Positions 36,300-48,169 of a stretch of DNA of 64,000 nt are shown here, one piece after another. A program made the position numbers and the translations under genes. The stretch lies in assembly GCA_030674185.1 (NCBI GenBank), contig CM060312.1:67443237-67507236 (forward strand). Reading direction: 5' to 3'. This DNA comes from Monoplex corrugatus (lineage: Eukaryota; Mollusca; Gastropoda; Littorinimorpha; Ranellidae). The stretch's first letter is position 1, and the number at the start of each line of letters is the position of its first letter. The notes under the pieces are model-generated. The model saw nothing but the letters and a program-made list of their open reading frames with translations, was not told where the DNA came from and made no database searches.

Positions 36300-37300
36300 T
36301 GGTTGTAAGTACTTGGATCACTGAAAAGGTTCATTTATTACTGCTGTGCATTTCAATTTTCATTCAAACAGTTTGGTAAGCGCACAGCGTGAGAGAGTAT
36401 ATGTATGTGCATATGTTCATCAGCTCTCACTGGTATTTAGGCGACTTTGTACCTATGTGCACATGTGTCTGTGTGTGACTGTATGTTTGGTGTGTGTGTG
36501 TATGGTTCTTAGACTGTAAAAAAAGGAAAGATATTGAAGTGTGGAAAAGAAATCCGTTGCAGACTTTCTCATCTTTTTAATTTTTTATTTTATTATACTT
36601 TATTTTTGTGTTTATTTTTTTGGAAATGAAATCCACCACAAGTTTTTTAGTCATAGTCTAATTTTATTGTATTTTATGTGTTTTATTCATTTACTTGTGA
36701 ATTCATGGATCGATTCCTCCTACATTGCTCATTGTTGGATCCCACAACACCTGTGTTTATTTTTTGAAATTGAAATCCGTCACAGAGTTTTTTTTTAGTC
36801 ATACTGTCTAATTTAATTGTATTTTATGTTCTTATTTGTGAATTCATGTATCTGTTTCTGTCTACCTGGCTTCCTGTTTTTTCCCTGTTGCCTCAGTGGT
36901 ATTGCTCTTACATTGCCTATTTTTCCATCCTAACATGCTGTCGAATTCAGGTGGGTTCCTGTGCCAGGGAGTTCTAGAAGCGCTCAGTATCAAGCCATTA
37001 CTAGGCCGTTCTCTTGAGGGGACCTCCCTGCTGTTTGGTCACTCTTATGGTAGCTCCTGTATTGTGGGATGTTACCATCAACTGCTGAGTCTCCTGCTCA
37101 TCACACTAATTGTTTGGCTATGAAAGACAGAATGAGTGAGCGTTCCTTTTGGTGGGGAGACCATCACCAAGTCTCTTCAAAGACAGAGCTGTTGAAGCAC
37201 TCGCACCAGAACTTTTGATCTGAATGGGAGACAGCCGAGGAAACCAAACTTGAGGGAGCCATGAGAGAAGGCCATGAAGAACTTCAGAGTTTGGAACTAA
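36300..37300. other. No gene recognised
   Basis: T-rich DNA. A segment of about 130 bases (36545-36680 and 36765-36850) is imperfectly duplicated, sharing GAAATCC.TC.CA..GTTTTTTAGTCATA and TTTTATTGTATTTTATG. Confidence 0.5.
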
Positions 37301-37309
37301 TTTTACTGT

Positions 37310-37830
37310 GCTGGGATGATACCTGAAATGTAAAGGATGGGTGGAGATAATGATGTTGCTGTGGCTGGGGTGATTATATGATATCACGGGGGTGGGGATG
37401 GGGGGTGTAATAATGATGTTGCTATGGCTGGGATGATACATATTACGGGGGTGGTGGGGGTGGTGGTGGTTATAATGATGTTGCTATGGCTGGGATGATA
37501 TATATTGTGGGGGGGGGGGGGGGGGGTTGATAATGATGTTGCTATGGCTGGGATGATATATATTGTGGGGGGGGGGGGGGGGGTTGATAATGATGTTGCT
37601 ATGGCTGGGATGATATATGAAATTGGGTGTGGAGATGATAATGATGCTGCTATGGATAAAATGATATATGAGAATGTGGATGAGTGGGTGGAGCATAATG
37701 GTGATGTTAAGGATAAGATGATAATGAGATTTGTTTGGGGGGGGGGGGGGGGGTTGATAATGATGATCCTATGGATGGGATGATATATGAGATTGGGGGA
37801 GAGAGGATGTCATAATGATGATGTTATGGA
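37310..37830 (+). repeat. ~58-bp tandem repeat with poly-G blocks
   Basis: About eight imperfect units with ATAATGATGTTGCTATGGC, TGGGATGATATATA and G runs of up to 18 (37509-37526, 37567-37583, 37737-37753). Confidence 0.9.
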
Positions 37831-38751
37831 GTGGAATTCCATTTTGGATGAAGACTGAATGGCAGGGGCAGACAGTCAGGTTGTAGATGTGTATCATAAA
37901 GGTGCACATACCTGTTGACTTTTCCAGCAGTTTAAGCAGTTTTGATGCCATTGCCATGTTATTTCTTTCTGCTGTACGTATTGTTCTTTGACATCAGCTC
38001 GACACAGCCAGCGTAAACATTTTGTACAGTGTTGTATGTGTTGATGTGAATTTGTGCATTGTTGTATGTGTTGATGTGAATTAATTGTGTTTGTCAGATT
38101 TTGCTGAATCATAGCATGAACAGTTTGTAATATCGTATGCGCTGATCTTGATGGTAAGTGTGTTTTTCCGATTCACTTGAGGCAGATTGACTGCTTGATG
38201 GCTGATTGATTTTGTATTTAATCAGTTTGTGATTGCAAAAGAATCAAACTTTACATTGTCTGTTATTTTTCCGTTCTTCTTTGAAGAAAATATTGATTCA
38301 GGTGGATACGCACAAAGCTGCAGCCTGGGTCAGAAAAATGTTCTCATGGATGTACGACTGTCAGTAACACACAAGAGATGTATTCCTGATTCAGTATAGA
38401 CATCAGATATGCATGAAGGCAATGTCCATGTAATTAAGTGGGATTTGTAATAACTCTGAAAGGTCTTTGTTTACATTTATGAATGAATATTTTGGAAATG
38501 AACAACCAGCTTACACATTCACATAGTGAATGTCAACAACTTATTTGATCAACACCAATCACTAGCAAATGTGAAAAAAAAATTCAAGGAAAGATTTCAG
38601 TGCTTTCTGAGAAGAAAATGACTGTGTGGCACAACAGCTATTGAATTAAGAAACATGAATGGGACAGAACATTTTTTTTCCAGTATCAATTTTTGGCAGG
38701 ACAGTTGCTGTTTGATAAGTTTCAGTCAGTTTTTCGTAAAGGTTTTGGTAA

Positions 38752-39203
38752 TGTTGTAAAGTTTTGATGCTAAACAGTCTGCTCATTTACTCTTATGAAA
38801 ATCCTGTGTCTTAATCTTTATCTGATCTGATTTTCAAATTTGGCTCATAGGAAAGCCACTAACGTATGTAAGTTTTCCAAAACAAATGTGACTGCCCATG
38901 TTCAAGCTAACAGGAACCGGGGAAAAACACAAAAAAAGAATCAGAATGCATATTTAATACAGCCAGACAAGAAATTTTCGGCCAACTGGCCTTTGTCAAG
39001 TGAATGTAAGATCACAAACACCAAATACAAAAATCAGGAGAAAGGGACTGAAACTTCCCTGCTGCTTCATCCAGTGGGAGCAATGTTATAAACTTCTGAT
39101 GCTAAATAGTTTGTTTGTTCACTCTTATGTTAGTCCTGTGTTTAATCTTTATCTGATCTGGTTTTCAAATTTGGCTCATAGAAAGGCCATTAACGTGCAT
39201 AAG
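38752..39203. repeat. ~118-bp direct repeats flanking a family P copy
   Basis: Segments 38754-38873 and 39083-39203 share TTTATCTGATCTG.TTTTCAAATTTGGCTCATAG and the phrase before it. The family P arm (38879-39080) lies between them. Confidence 0.8.
38879..39080. mobile_element. Family P repeat, one arm
   Basis: AAATGTGACTGCCCATGTTC, AGAATCAGAATGCATATTT, TTTTCGGCCAACTGGCC, then AGGGACTGAAACTTCCCTG. Same order as the copy at 19761. Confidence 0.75.
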
Positions 39204-40137
39204 TATGAACAGCCTTGGCCTACTTTTCTAAGCGACAGGATCCAAAGACACAAAAATGTCTCAAAAATGATTTCAACAAAGGTTTGATTAGCAATGTGGG
39301 TAAACAGAGAGTTGTGGATATGTAAGTGTGTAGAAATAATTTCATTTTGAAATTTGCAGATATTCAGGTGTCTGTGGGTGCCTGACAAGAAAGACTGTTG
39401 GTAAGGACTGAACATTATGTTTGTTTGTTGCCTCATATTGTTATTGGTACTAGTGTATTCTTAGAATTCAACTGTCAAGTGATATTGACTCACATGGTTG
39501 TGTTCATATTTGGTTGTGTAAAATCGATGCCATATTTAACTTTGACCAGTACAATGGTGCTGTTGATGTCAGGCAAAAATGTCTTCTAGTCTGAGACTGA
39601 TTTTCTTTGCGTTTTAGTTTTGGGGAACTCAGGAAAGAGGGTAGAGTGTAACATATGCTGAAGTTCTAAATGGTTCATCTGACATGTTGAAACCATTGTC
39701 AACCAGTGTTATCACTGAATTTCAGCTAGCTGTTTGAACATTAATTTCTTTATGTTTACTGGTTCTCCTTCTTCAAGTTTTGCTTTTGGCTGCTTTGTGT
39801 ATTCAACGTGTGTTTGAGGAGGGGTGGGGAGGCTGCTCATGATTTTGAATATGTATACTTGTTTACCTGTTATGAATGAAATATGAATTGTTTGACATTG
39901 TCAACTTACTTCAAAGGGAATCAGGGTATAGGTGTTTAGATTTTGGACCCATGCACTTCCCTGTTAGGGAGATTACTGTTTAAGAAAACTACCATTAATG
40001 TACATGGTTTGTGTGGCCAAAAAAATCAAATTAGACATGTTGTGATTTTACCAATCCATTGTACTTATATTGTATAAATGTGTGTGTGATCATTTTGTTT
40101 TCTTTCATTAAGATTATTTCACTGCGAGTGATATTAC

Positions 40138-40138
<1 letters not shown>
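39204..40138. other. No gene recognised
   Basis: AT-rich DNA without dispersed repeats that I recognise. Confidence 0.45.

Positions 40139-40206
<68 letters not shown>
40139..40206. repeat. (GT)n microsatellite
   Basis: A pure GT tract of about 66 bases. Confidence 0.95.
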
Positions 40207-40209
<3 letters not shown>

Positions 40210-41081
40210 ATTTGTTTTTACTATTGTACATATTCCACAGAATGAGCCATAATATAGCTCAGTTTGTCTCTTTTTTGTTGTTGTTTAATACAAACTGTTG
40301 AGAAAATTTGTGAAAACATTTTATTTTATTTTTGTTGTTTGAACATGAAGTTTTGTTTTCAGTGGTTTCTAACCGTAATTGTGTCCATGTGTGAATGAGC
40401 ATAATTATTTTGTAATCACGTTCACATTATGAAAAAAATTGATATCTGGTTCCGTACTAATATTTATAAGTTTTTCTTTATAATACCTTGCAGTTCATTG
40501 TTTTCACAGGCCATCTATTCTCTTGTTCCTCAGAGATATGTAAAATGCTACGTACACTCCCAAACACAGGTAATAATGTATGCAGCAAGCAGCTGTGCTT
40601 TTTGTAGTTGGTGGGTTGATATCTGGACCAACCAAAAATGGTCTTTGCTGGACAGTGCTGTGTTCAGAAACCATGAGATACATACAGATTATCTGACAAA
40701 ATATCTTTTACATACAGAATGCTATGTAATGGTTGTGTTGCTGTGTGTACTGGCGTTAGGCTTTTTATATAGCTACGTTTTGTGTGGGCTTTCCTTGGAA
40801 ATGTGTGCTGTATATTTTTTAAGTTACTTTGGGCGTGGAAATTTGGATGACAAAAGTTAGGAGGACCACCTCTCTGTTTCAATACTCAAGTTTAAATCTG
40901 ACTCATGGTTTGGAAAAAAAACCCAACACAGGTGGACAGACACCATCTTCTATATACTGTCCCCAGTCTTCCCAAATACAAATGAGCACATGACCTTTTT
41001 CAGAATTGGAGAATGTAAATCAGTAAAGGCAAGGAGGTTGGGACAATAGTGTCTTCATCTCTTCTAGGATAATTCAGCACC

Positions 41082-41399
41082 TTAACTCTTTGACGACGGG
41101 CTACTTTGATTGAAGTAACAGCTGAGCTCTCACTGAGGACGGGCTACTTCGATCATAGTAACAGACAGTCTAGGGTATATAACTCCCACTACTTTTGTTA
41201 TGCTAATGATTTAGTAGTTGGCAGTTGCTTCCCTTGTGGAGGGAACTTCCGTTGAACGCTTCAGCTATGTTTTGCCGGTTTCTTTGTCTAAAATCGATGG
41301 AAAATGGCTCAAAGGCGACAATTCTCAGTGATTTCACTGTGGCAGCCCTAGGCCAGCAGGAGAGCTCAGCTGTGGCAACTGCAGTCACAAAAGAGTTAA
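41082..41399. mobile_element. Second TTAA-bounded element (318 bp)
   Basis: Begins TTAACTCTTTGACGACGG and ends GTCACAAAAGAGTTAA, giving 10-base inverted ends including TTAA. The phrase GACGGGCTACTT.GAT occurs twice near the left end. It shares the TTAA boundary and CTTTGAC-like start with the nested palindromic family but not its interior. Confidence 0.65.
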
Positions 41400-41544
41400 A
41401 TATAGGTTTTCAATTAAAAAAATCATCAAATGGCGTCCATCGATTTTAAGAAATCATGGAATAATGCGCTGGGGTGGGTTGGAGGGACAAGTCCTGGTTT
41501 TGTAGTGAACCTTCTTCCTCACTGCTGTTTGATGCATTTCAGCC

Positions 41545-41723
41545 TTAACCCTTCGCCTCCCACACCCTGTCCACCAGCATTCTGATTTGTCAATCATGCT
41601 AGCAAAGCAAAGAATTAAGGCTTTGGACTCCCTCACCCTATCCACCAGCTTCCTACAGGGTGAGAGAGTCCAAGGCATAAGTTTTTGCAGTTGGTGGATA
41701 GGGTGTGGGAGTCAAAGAGTTAA
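41545..41723 (+). mobile_element. TTAA-bounded nested palindromic MITE, copy 6
   Basis: TTAACCCTTCGCCTCCCAC at left, then CATGCTAGCAAAGC. The inner palindrome has lost part of its right arm (CTTCCTACAGGGTGAGAG), and GTCAAAGAGTTAA is at right. Confidence 0.88.
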
Positions 41724-42017
41724 TCATCCTCTACTTTTCACCTTGTCTTCTATGATCCAGCAAACATGGTCATTGGTGCGCTTCTCCCCGCTGGTTGATG
41801 TTAATGCCTATGGACTTCATGTCTCATTTACACATGCCCGTGAAGCATTTTGTATTCAGATTTATTGTTTGAAATCTTTTGGTGGTAAATTGGACGGAGT
41901 GGTCAACACCTGGGGCACATCCTTAGTTTATGTGCGGGCATGCATTGATATATGTACTTAATTTTCTTTTCCAGCTTTTTTTTCCCCCCTGATCCAGATG
42001 TTCTGTGCGTCTTGAAA

Positions 42018-42070
42018 TGGTTATAGCCCTGATGTGGCTCTGTGCTGTCTATTGGGCTTTAAACATTAAA
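42018..42070 (+). repeat. S3 short repeat copy
   Basis: GGTTATAGCCCTGATGTGGC with a GGGCTTTAAACA end. Confidence 0.6.
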
Positions 42071-42095
42071 AGTGCGATTAAAAATAAGGATCAGT

Positions 42096-42285
42096 TTAAC
42101 CTTTTGACTCCTCACCCTACCTGCCAACAGCATTAACTTAACTCTTTGACTCCCTCACACTATCCACCAGCTTCCTGCAGGAAGGTGGTGGATAGTGAGG
42201 GAGTCAAAGGGTGAAGTTTTTGTTTTGCTAGCATAGTTGACAATACATGATGCTGGTGGACAGGGTGTGGGAGTCAGAGGGTTAA
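42096..42285 (-). mobile_element. TTAA-bounded nested palindromic MITE, copy 7
   Basis: Long arm on the right (TTTTTGTTTTGCTAGC), inner palindrome around CTGCAG, TTAA at both ends. The left outer arm is shortened. Confidence 0.88.
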
Positions 42286-42663
42286 GCGAAAGTATGATAC
42301 ATAAAGCACCAATTTTCGTCTTTTCTTATTTTTGTTTTATCTGTCCTTGTACTGTCTTGAGTGTTGTAGGGAAGAGAGTTGATGGTCAGTGGCAAGCTGG
42401 AAGATTTGAGGAGGAGAGAGGCCGTGTGATGTCAGGGTCTCTTTCATGCCATCCATTCAGGTCTTCCTTGGTCTGCCTCTGGCTTTAAATTCAGGTATCT
42501 TTTTATTATATGCTCATTGAGATAGCTGGTTGGGGTTGCATTCTGGTCAGTTGACCAAACTGTTTAATTATCTGTTGATGAATATGATACTGGACCAGTG
42601 TTGTTTTCCCTGATCATGGTGTTTCTGATCATGACATGTTGGTCTAGTTGACAGCTTTTCTCA

Positions 42664-43098
42664 AACAACACTTCTCATATGTGGTAGTTTTGTGCTGTAT
42701 GGGCTTGGTCTAGTCCAGATCTTGTACAGTTACTATGAACATAAAAAAAAAACAACACTTCTCATATGTGGTAGTTTTGTGCTGTATGGGCTTGGTCTAG
42801 TCCAGATCTTGTACAGTTACTATGAACATCAAAAAAAAACAACACTTCTCATATGTGGTAGTTTTGTGCTGTATGGGCTTGGTCTAGTCCAGATCTTGTA
42901 CAGTTACTATGAACATCAAAAAAAAACAACACTTCTCATATGTGGTAGTTTTGTGCTGTATGGGCTTGGTCTAGTCCAGATCTTGTACAGTTACTATGAA
43001 CATAAAAAAAAACAACACTTCTCATATGTGGTAGTTTTGTGCTGTATGGCTTGGTCTAGTCCAGATCTTGTACAGTTACTATGAACATCAAAAAAAAT
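42664..43098 (+). repeat. 87-bp tandem array, 5 copies
   Basis: Five nearly identical units, each starting AACAACACTTCTCATATG and ending in an A run. Period is 87, 87, 87 and 86. High identity implies recent expansion. The open frame that crosses it is a by-product. Confidence 0.97.
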
Positions 43099-43102
43099 TT
43101 TC

Positions 43103-43131
43103 GGGGGGGGGGGGGGGGGAGGGGGGGGGGG
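43103..43131. repeat. Poly-G run
   Basis: About 28 G with a single A, directly after the 87-bp array. Confidence 0.9.
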
Positions 43132-43412
43132 TTTGACAGTGTTTTGATTGAAGGTGTCTACTCCATGTTTACTTAAGAACTGTGCACTAGCAACTATAAG
43201 AGGTCACAAATGTGTTTTACTTATATCTAAGGTGCATCGAATGTCAATACACATTTTAGTACAAAACTGTACAAAGTTGAAGTAAGAAAAATCTGTTGTT
43301 TTGTTATTTGAATATTATAGCAACTTTGTAGACTGTATTGGGTAGATAGGGGTGAGGGGTGCAGTTAATATTTGCTGTCAGGTATTGTGATGTGTAAATA
43401 TGAACTGCACCT

Positions 43413-43604
43413 TTAACCCTTTGGCTCCCTCACTGTGTCCACCAGCATCATGCATTGTCAACCATGCTGGCAAAGCAAAAACTTAACCCTTTGACTCCTC
43501 ACCCTATCTTCAGGAAGCTGGTGGATAGGGTGAGGGAATGAAAGGGTTATGTTTTTGCAGTTGGTAGACAGGTGAGAGATAGGGTGAGGGAGTCAAAGGG
43601 TTTA
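43413..43604 (+). mobile_element. TTAA-bounded nested palindromic MITE, copy 8
   Basis: TTAACCCTTTGGCTCCC at left with CATGCTGGCAAAGC. The inner palindrome has lost part of its left arm (CTATCTTCAGGAAGC), and the right end is decayed to GGGTTTA. Confidence 0.85.
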
Positions 43605-44936
43605 CAGTTATTGTATATAGAAAAACATACAAATAAACATAATATGGAAAGTATGTTGCCAATTCTTAGGTTAACTGCATGTTGTGAAGTGTTGGTATCA
43701 GTTTTTTTGTCTTTGTGTACATGTGACACGGGCAGTGAAAAGGTTGTATAATTCTTATTGTGAATTTTGATCATCCTTTCCAGTGACATTTGGTTGTGAA
43801 AGAACAATAGCATCACAGTGTTGATCCATGTATTGAATATCACATCCCATTTTTTCTCATCATTCCATGTTCAAAATGGACACCCATTTTATGTGACTTA
43901 CTTAGACACCCATTTTATGTGACTTATTATTTAATCTTTACGAGTCTGATCTCCGGTCATATTTTTGTGTGTGGTATTTATGACCATCTATGAAGACATC
44001 CAGTCACCTTGTGCTAAATGCAAATTTTCTATTATGTGGTATGAAAACAGCTTTCAGGTTTCTTCTTCTTTCTGGTTTTTTTTTCATTTTTTTGAAAGTG
44101 GTGTTATAAAAAAAAAGGTAGATTTCTTTGAATTCTAATTTTGGTCGAATTAAACTTGAAAGTTGTGTCCAGTCATAATGCTTTTGTGTGCTAAGAAATT
44201 GTTTTGGCCATAACTATTTACACTGTTTTCTTTTCATCTACGGATTATTGGATATTATTTTTGTGATGGACGTAAGGTTTAAACATCCAGTGACAAACTG
44301 ACTGGTTCACAGAAGCTGTTTCTGACCTCAGTGCATTTCCAGTTGATTTGTTTGGCGGTCAGGTGTCTGTAGTGTGGAAGGCATTGTAGTTGAGACCTTT
44401 GAAGAACTGCTTGCAGTTTCACTCTAACTGTGTGTGTTTGTAAGATACTGCATAACAAAATACACAGTTTCACTGAGTGGGCAAAATTGTGATACAGTTA
44501 AAAATTGTTAGAATGCATCAGATATTGTTTAATTTTCACTTGGGATTTGTGAGTGTGATGATGCATCAGTGTGTAGATCAGACTTTTATCAGCACCTGTA
44601 ATTAAGTTACCAAGTTCCTCAGATCTAGATCTGTACATTGTGTTACTTGAAATGTGATCATGTGCAAGCTAGAGTCAGAAATATGACTGTATTTACGTTG
44701 ATACCTTGTTTCCAGAAGTAAAAATGAATGGTTTTCTTTTGTCTGAAAAGGTAAAATCACCGTCTGTTTGCGCAATTCAAATTGAAAAAAAAAATGCTTT
44801 TGTGTGTTCCAATTTTTGGGGGGATGCTGGGGTGCACTTGCTGTATAGTTTGCATACTCCCATGTTCGGTAGTCATGCTGGGTGTTTTCATGTTAAAGTC
44901 AGTCACGGGACAGGTATGACTAGCAGGATCTTTATT
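43605..44936. other. No gene recognised
   Basis: AT-rich DNA. No exon or family member could be supported. Confidence 0.45.
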
Positions 44937-45122
44937 TTAACCGTTTGGTTCCTGCAGCCTATCCACCAACTGCAAAAACTCAACCCTTTGACTCCCTCAC
45001 CCTATCCTGCAGGAAGCTGGTGGATAGGGTGAGGGAGTCAAAGGGTTGAGTTTTTGCTTTGCTTGCATGGTTGACAATGGCAGGATGCTGGGAGGCAGGG
45101 TGCGGGAGTCAAAGAGTTTTAA
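44937..45122 (-). mobile_element. TTAA-bounded nested palindromic MITE, copy 9
   Basis: Long arm on the right (TTTTTGCTTTGCTTGC). The inner palindrome is shortened at its centre (CACCCTATCCTGCAGGAAGC). TTAA is present at both ends. Confidence 0.88.
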
Positions 45123-45234
45123 GCTGAGTATTTGACATTCTGCATGTGCATACACGCAAAAAGGGGGCTCAGGTTACAAACAGGTCTGCACACTTTTTTA
45201 CCCTTTGGAAGATCGGAACAAAATCTGCAACCTC

Positions 45235-45310
45235 TCACCCAACAGGTGGGTGTAGCCAGGATTGAACCCAGACCTTGAGACCGTTTGACATTCGTGTCAG
45301 AATTTGAAAT
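45235..45310 (-). repeat. tRNA-like remnant on minus strand
   Basis: On minus it reads AAGGTCTGGGTTCAATCCTG, a good B box. The A box is not convincing. Probably a SINE head remnant. Confidence 0.4.
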
Positions 45311-45587
45311 GAATTGCTTCAAGTATGCAGGTATACACGACTTAATCTGAAGTTAACTAACAGACAACCTCTTTGCTGAAGTGAATACATATGCTTACTG
45401 CCTGTTGACAAAAGATTTCTTGTCAATAAAAGCGGTCTGTGTTGTTTGGCAGTTGTAATTCCAATTATGCTGATTTTTTTTTTCTGCAAAAACCATTTAA
45501 ACTGAGAGTGAGATATTACTGCCTGATACTGATCTGTTAGCCAGTGATAATTATTCTGTATTCTTTCAAATTTAAGGAATTGTGAAT

Positions 45588-45777
45588 TTGATTCTTTGAC
45601 TCCCGCACACTATCCACCAACTGCAAAAACTTAACCCTTTGACTCACCTTTTCCACCAGCTTCCTGCAGGAAGCTGAAGGATAGGGTGAGGGAGTCAAAG
45701 GGTTATGTTTTCGCTTTGCTAGCATGGCTGCCAATGCAGGATGTTGGTGGACAGAGTGCGGGAGTCGGAGGGTTTAA
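45588..45777 (-). mobile_element. TTAA-bounded nested palindromic MITE, copy 10
   Basis: Long arm on the right (TTTTCGCTTTGCTAGC). The inner palindrome around CTGCAG is well kept. Left end decayed to GATTCTTTGAC; right end TTTAA. Confidence 0.87.
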
Positions 45778-45834
45778 CGTACAAATATAACTTGCGTGCG
45801 CACAGTCAATAGCTTTCAGTTCCAGCTTTTCAAG

Positions 45835-46445
45835 AGGCATCTCCGTGCTGGAAATAAATTCAGTGCTGCAAGCACTGAAGATCGATTAAGAAAAGAAAAA
45901 ATTACTTTTGAAAAAATCCAGAACTTTCTTCTGGACAGATAAATGAAAATGTCAGTGCATTTAAAAAAAGTCAAGTGGTTTTAGACAATTAAAAAAGATC
46001 AGTGATTTTGAAAATGTGCTTTTAGCCATTAAAAAAGTCACTGCTTTAAGTCACAAAAAGCCAGTGCTTTTAGACGTAAAGAAATTCATGATTTTGGTGC
46101 TTTTTAAAAAGTCAGTGCTTTTAGACATAAAAAATACTGCTTGTCAGTGCTTTTAGACATTAGAAAAATCATTAAAAAAACCCCAGTGATTTTAAAGATA
46201 CAAAGTCTGCGATTTTAGACTTAAAAAATTAACTGCTTTTGAACATAAAAAGTCAGTGCTATTAGGCCATAAAAATACTGTATTTAGACCTACAAAAGTG
46301 AGTGCTTTTAGACATGAGAAAAAGTCACTGCTTTGTAATATAAAAAAAATATTCTGTGCTTTTGCTGTTTTAGATATAGAAAAGTCATTGCTTCTAGACA
46401 GATAAAGAAAAAAAACGCGCTTTTCCAAAAATTCCATTGCTTTTG
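45835..46445. repeat. Degenerate ~23-bp minisatellite
   Basis: About 25 diverged units around AAAAAGTCAGTGCTTTTAGAC. It is much older and more diverged than the other tandem arrays here. Confidence 0.85.
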
Positions 46446-46812
46446 ACAAAGCATTATGATAACAATATCGGTCATTATCATGATGCTATTTTTAGATGAT
46501 TAGTTTCATTCAGAATGTTATAGACACAGGGTGAGTTTCTCTTGTCTATTTATTCAGAATAATTTGGCAATTCAGAAAATCCTTATCCTGTCATCAGTCT
46601 TTCTTTGATTAAGTAAATTATCTAGTGTTTTGAGTTTGCTGTCTTCTTTTCTTTTTGAAGTCATAGTAGTAGATGTTTGTGTATTATTTAGATTCTTTGA
46701 TTAATATATGTGTGCTGTTTGTTCAGGTTGTTCATATGTGTTCATTCTCTTTTATCAACATTCTGTTTTATTAATGTCTGTGTTCCTTTTGATTTAACAA
46801 ACGTGTCAAGCT

Positions 46813-46927
46813 TGTGCAATATTGTGACAGTATGTACTTAGTGCAATATTGTGACAGTATGTACTTAGTGCAATATTGTGACAGTATGTACTTAGTGCAA
46901 TATTGTGACAGTATGTACTTAGTGCAT
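46813..46927 (+). repeat. 27-bp tandem array, 4 copies
   Basis: Four essentially identical units containing GCAATATTGTGACAGTATG. Confidence 0.96.
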
Positions 46928-47274
46928 CTATTAGATATGTACTCAGTGATGTATTCTATGTCTGCTTGTATCTGTTCTTTTATTAGCTTTGTACGCTGTA
47001 CACATGTATGTCTGCTTGTATCTATTCTAGCAAAATACATGATTTCCAAATCACTGATACAGAGGAGTAGTGGTTTCATGCTGTGTTTTGTGTTTGTTTT
47101 TCTTCTTTTCTCTCTCTCTCTGTACAGAATCCAGATTGCAAGTCTGCAAGCTGTACAGTACAGTGCAATTTAAATCAGTCTTTTGGGTATCGTGTAATGA
47201 TGCTACTGTAATTGTGTAAATGTGCTTGTATATATATACATTACAACTCATCACATTTAAATACATTTCCATGT

Positions 47275-47350
47275 GATATTAATAATAGTAATGACTGCTT
47301 GTACGGCACCTCATCTCTCAAGAGCCCTAAGCTTTTCAGAAAAACATGAA
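47275..47350 (-). mobile_element. LINE/SINE 3' tail remnant
   Basis: TAATAATAGTAATGACTGC, then a GGCACCTCATCTCTCAAG and CCCTAAGC block. It resembles the ATAAT ... GCGCC ... CAAGGCGCT 3' tails of marine invertebrate LINEs, read on minus. Confidence 0.45.
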
Positions 47351-47360
47351 AGACAAATCC

Positions 47361-47690
47361 AAAACAAGTGTGACTGCCCGTGTTCAAGCAAACAGGAACC
47401 AGAAAAAGCATGAAAAAAGAATCAGAACATGTATTTAATACAACCAGACAAGACAGGCGAAATTTTCGGCCAACTGGCCTTTGTCAAGCATAAACTTAAG
47501 ACCACTGGACGAAGCAGCAGGGAAGTTTTAATCTTTTTCTCCTAATTTTCGTATTTAGTGTTTGTTAGTTTGTGATCTTACGTCTACGCTTGACAAATGC
47601 TACTTGGCCGAAAATTTGCACCTGTCTTGTCTGGTTGTATTGAATATGCGTTCTGATTCTTTTTTCATATTTTTTCTGGTCTTGCGAGAT
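47361..47690. mobile_element. Family P foldback element, two inverted arms
   Basis: The left arm (47361-47520) carries AAAACAAGTGTGACTGCCC and TTTTCGGCCAACTGGCC. The right arm (about 47510-47690) carries, in inverted order, TTGACAAATGCTACTTGGCC and CTGATTCTTTTTTCATA. The whole can fold into one long hairpin. No coding capacity. Confidence 0.8.
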
Positions 47691-47964
47691 ACAAAGGCAG
47701 ACATACACATTAAGCATCATATGTCAACCCCTATACCTGTGAAAAAAGATGTATTGAAATACACGTAAGATGGAACAACACAATGGGAAAGAAGCAGAAA
47801 AATGAATCGTAATCAAGTATCCACTTGATATGGGGATTGCTCATAGTGTTAAATTGACATTATTTTGGAGTTCCTGTCATATGACATTTACAGTGTAATG
47901 CATGTGAAATCGTCAGCATGTTGTGGCACTGTCTTAGACGATTTGAAAAGAAAAAGAAGCAGTA

Positions 47965-48155
47965 ATGCTAATGCACACAATCAGAAAGGAAGAGAATTAC
48001 AGTGAGTATGGAACGAACATATATACTATAATCAGAGTACAAATACCTGTAACCTATAAGTTAGGTTTGCTAATGCACACAATCAGAAAGGAAGAGAATT
48101 ACAATGACTATGGAACGAACATATATACTATAATAGTACAAATATCTAACCTGTA
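47965..48155 (+). repeat. ~100-bp direct duplication
   Basis: GCTAATGCACACAATCAGAAAG and the next 70 bases occur at 47967 and 48069 with few differences. Confidence 0.9.
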
Positions 48156-48169
48156 AGTTAGGTAGAACC

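Noticed and set aside
40510..40569. 60-base segment with acceptor and donor-like ends reading AIYSLVPQRYVKCYVHSQ
   Set aside because: Short, open on both sides beyond the splice-like sites, without neighbouring exons or family resemblance; probably chance.
42692..43084. 130-codon plus-strand frame with repeated LYGLGLVQILYSYYEH
   Set aside because: It is the 87-bp tandem array, whose period is a multiple of three, so the frame stays open by construction.
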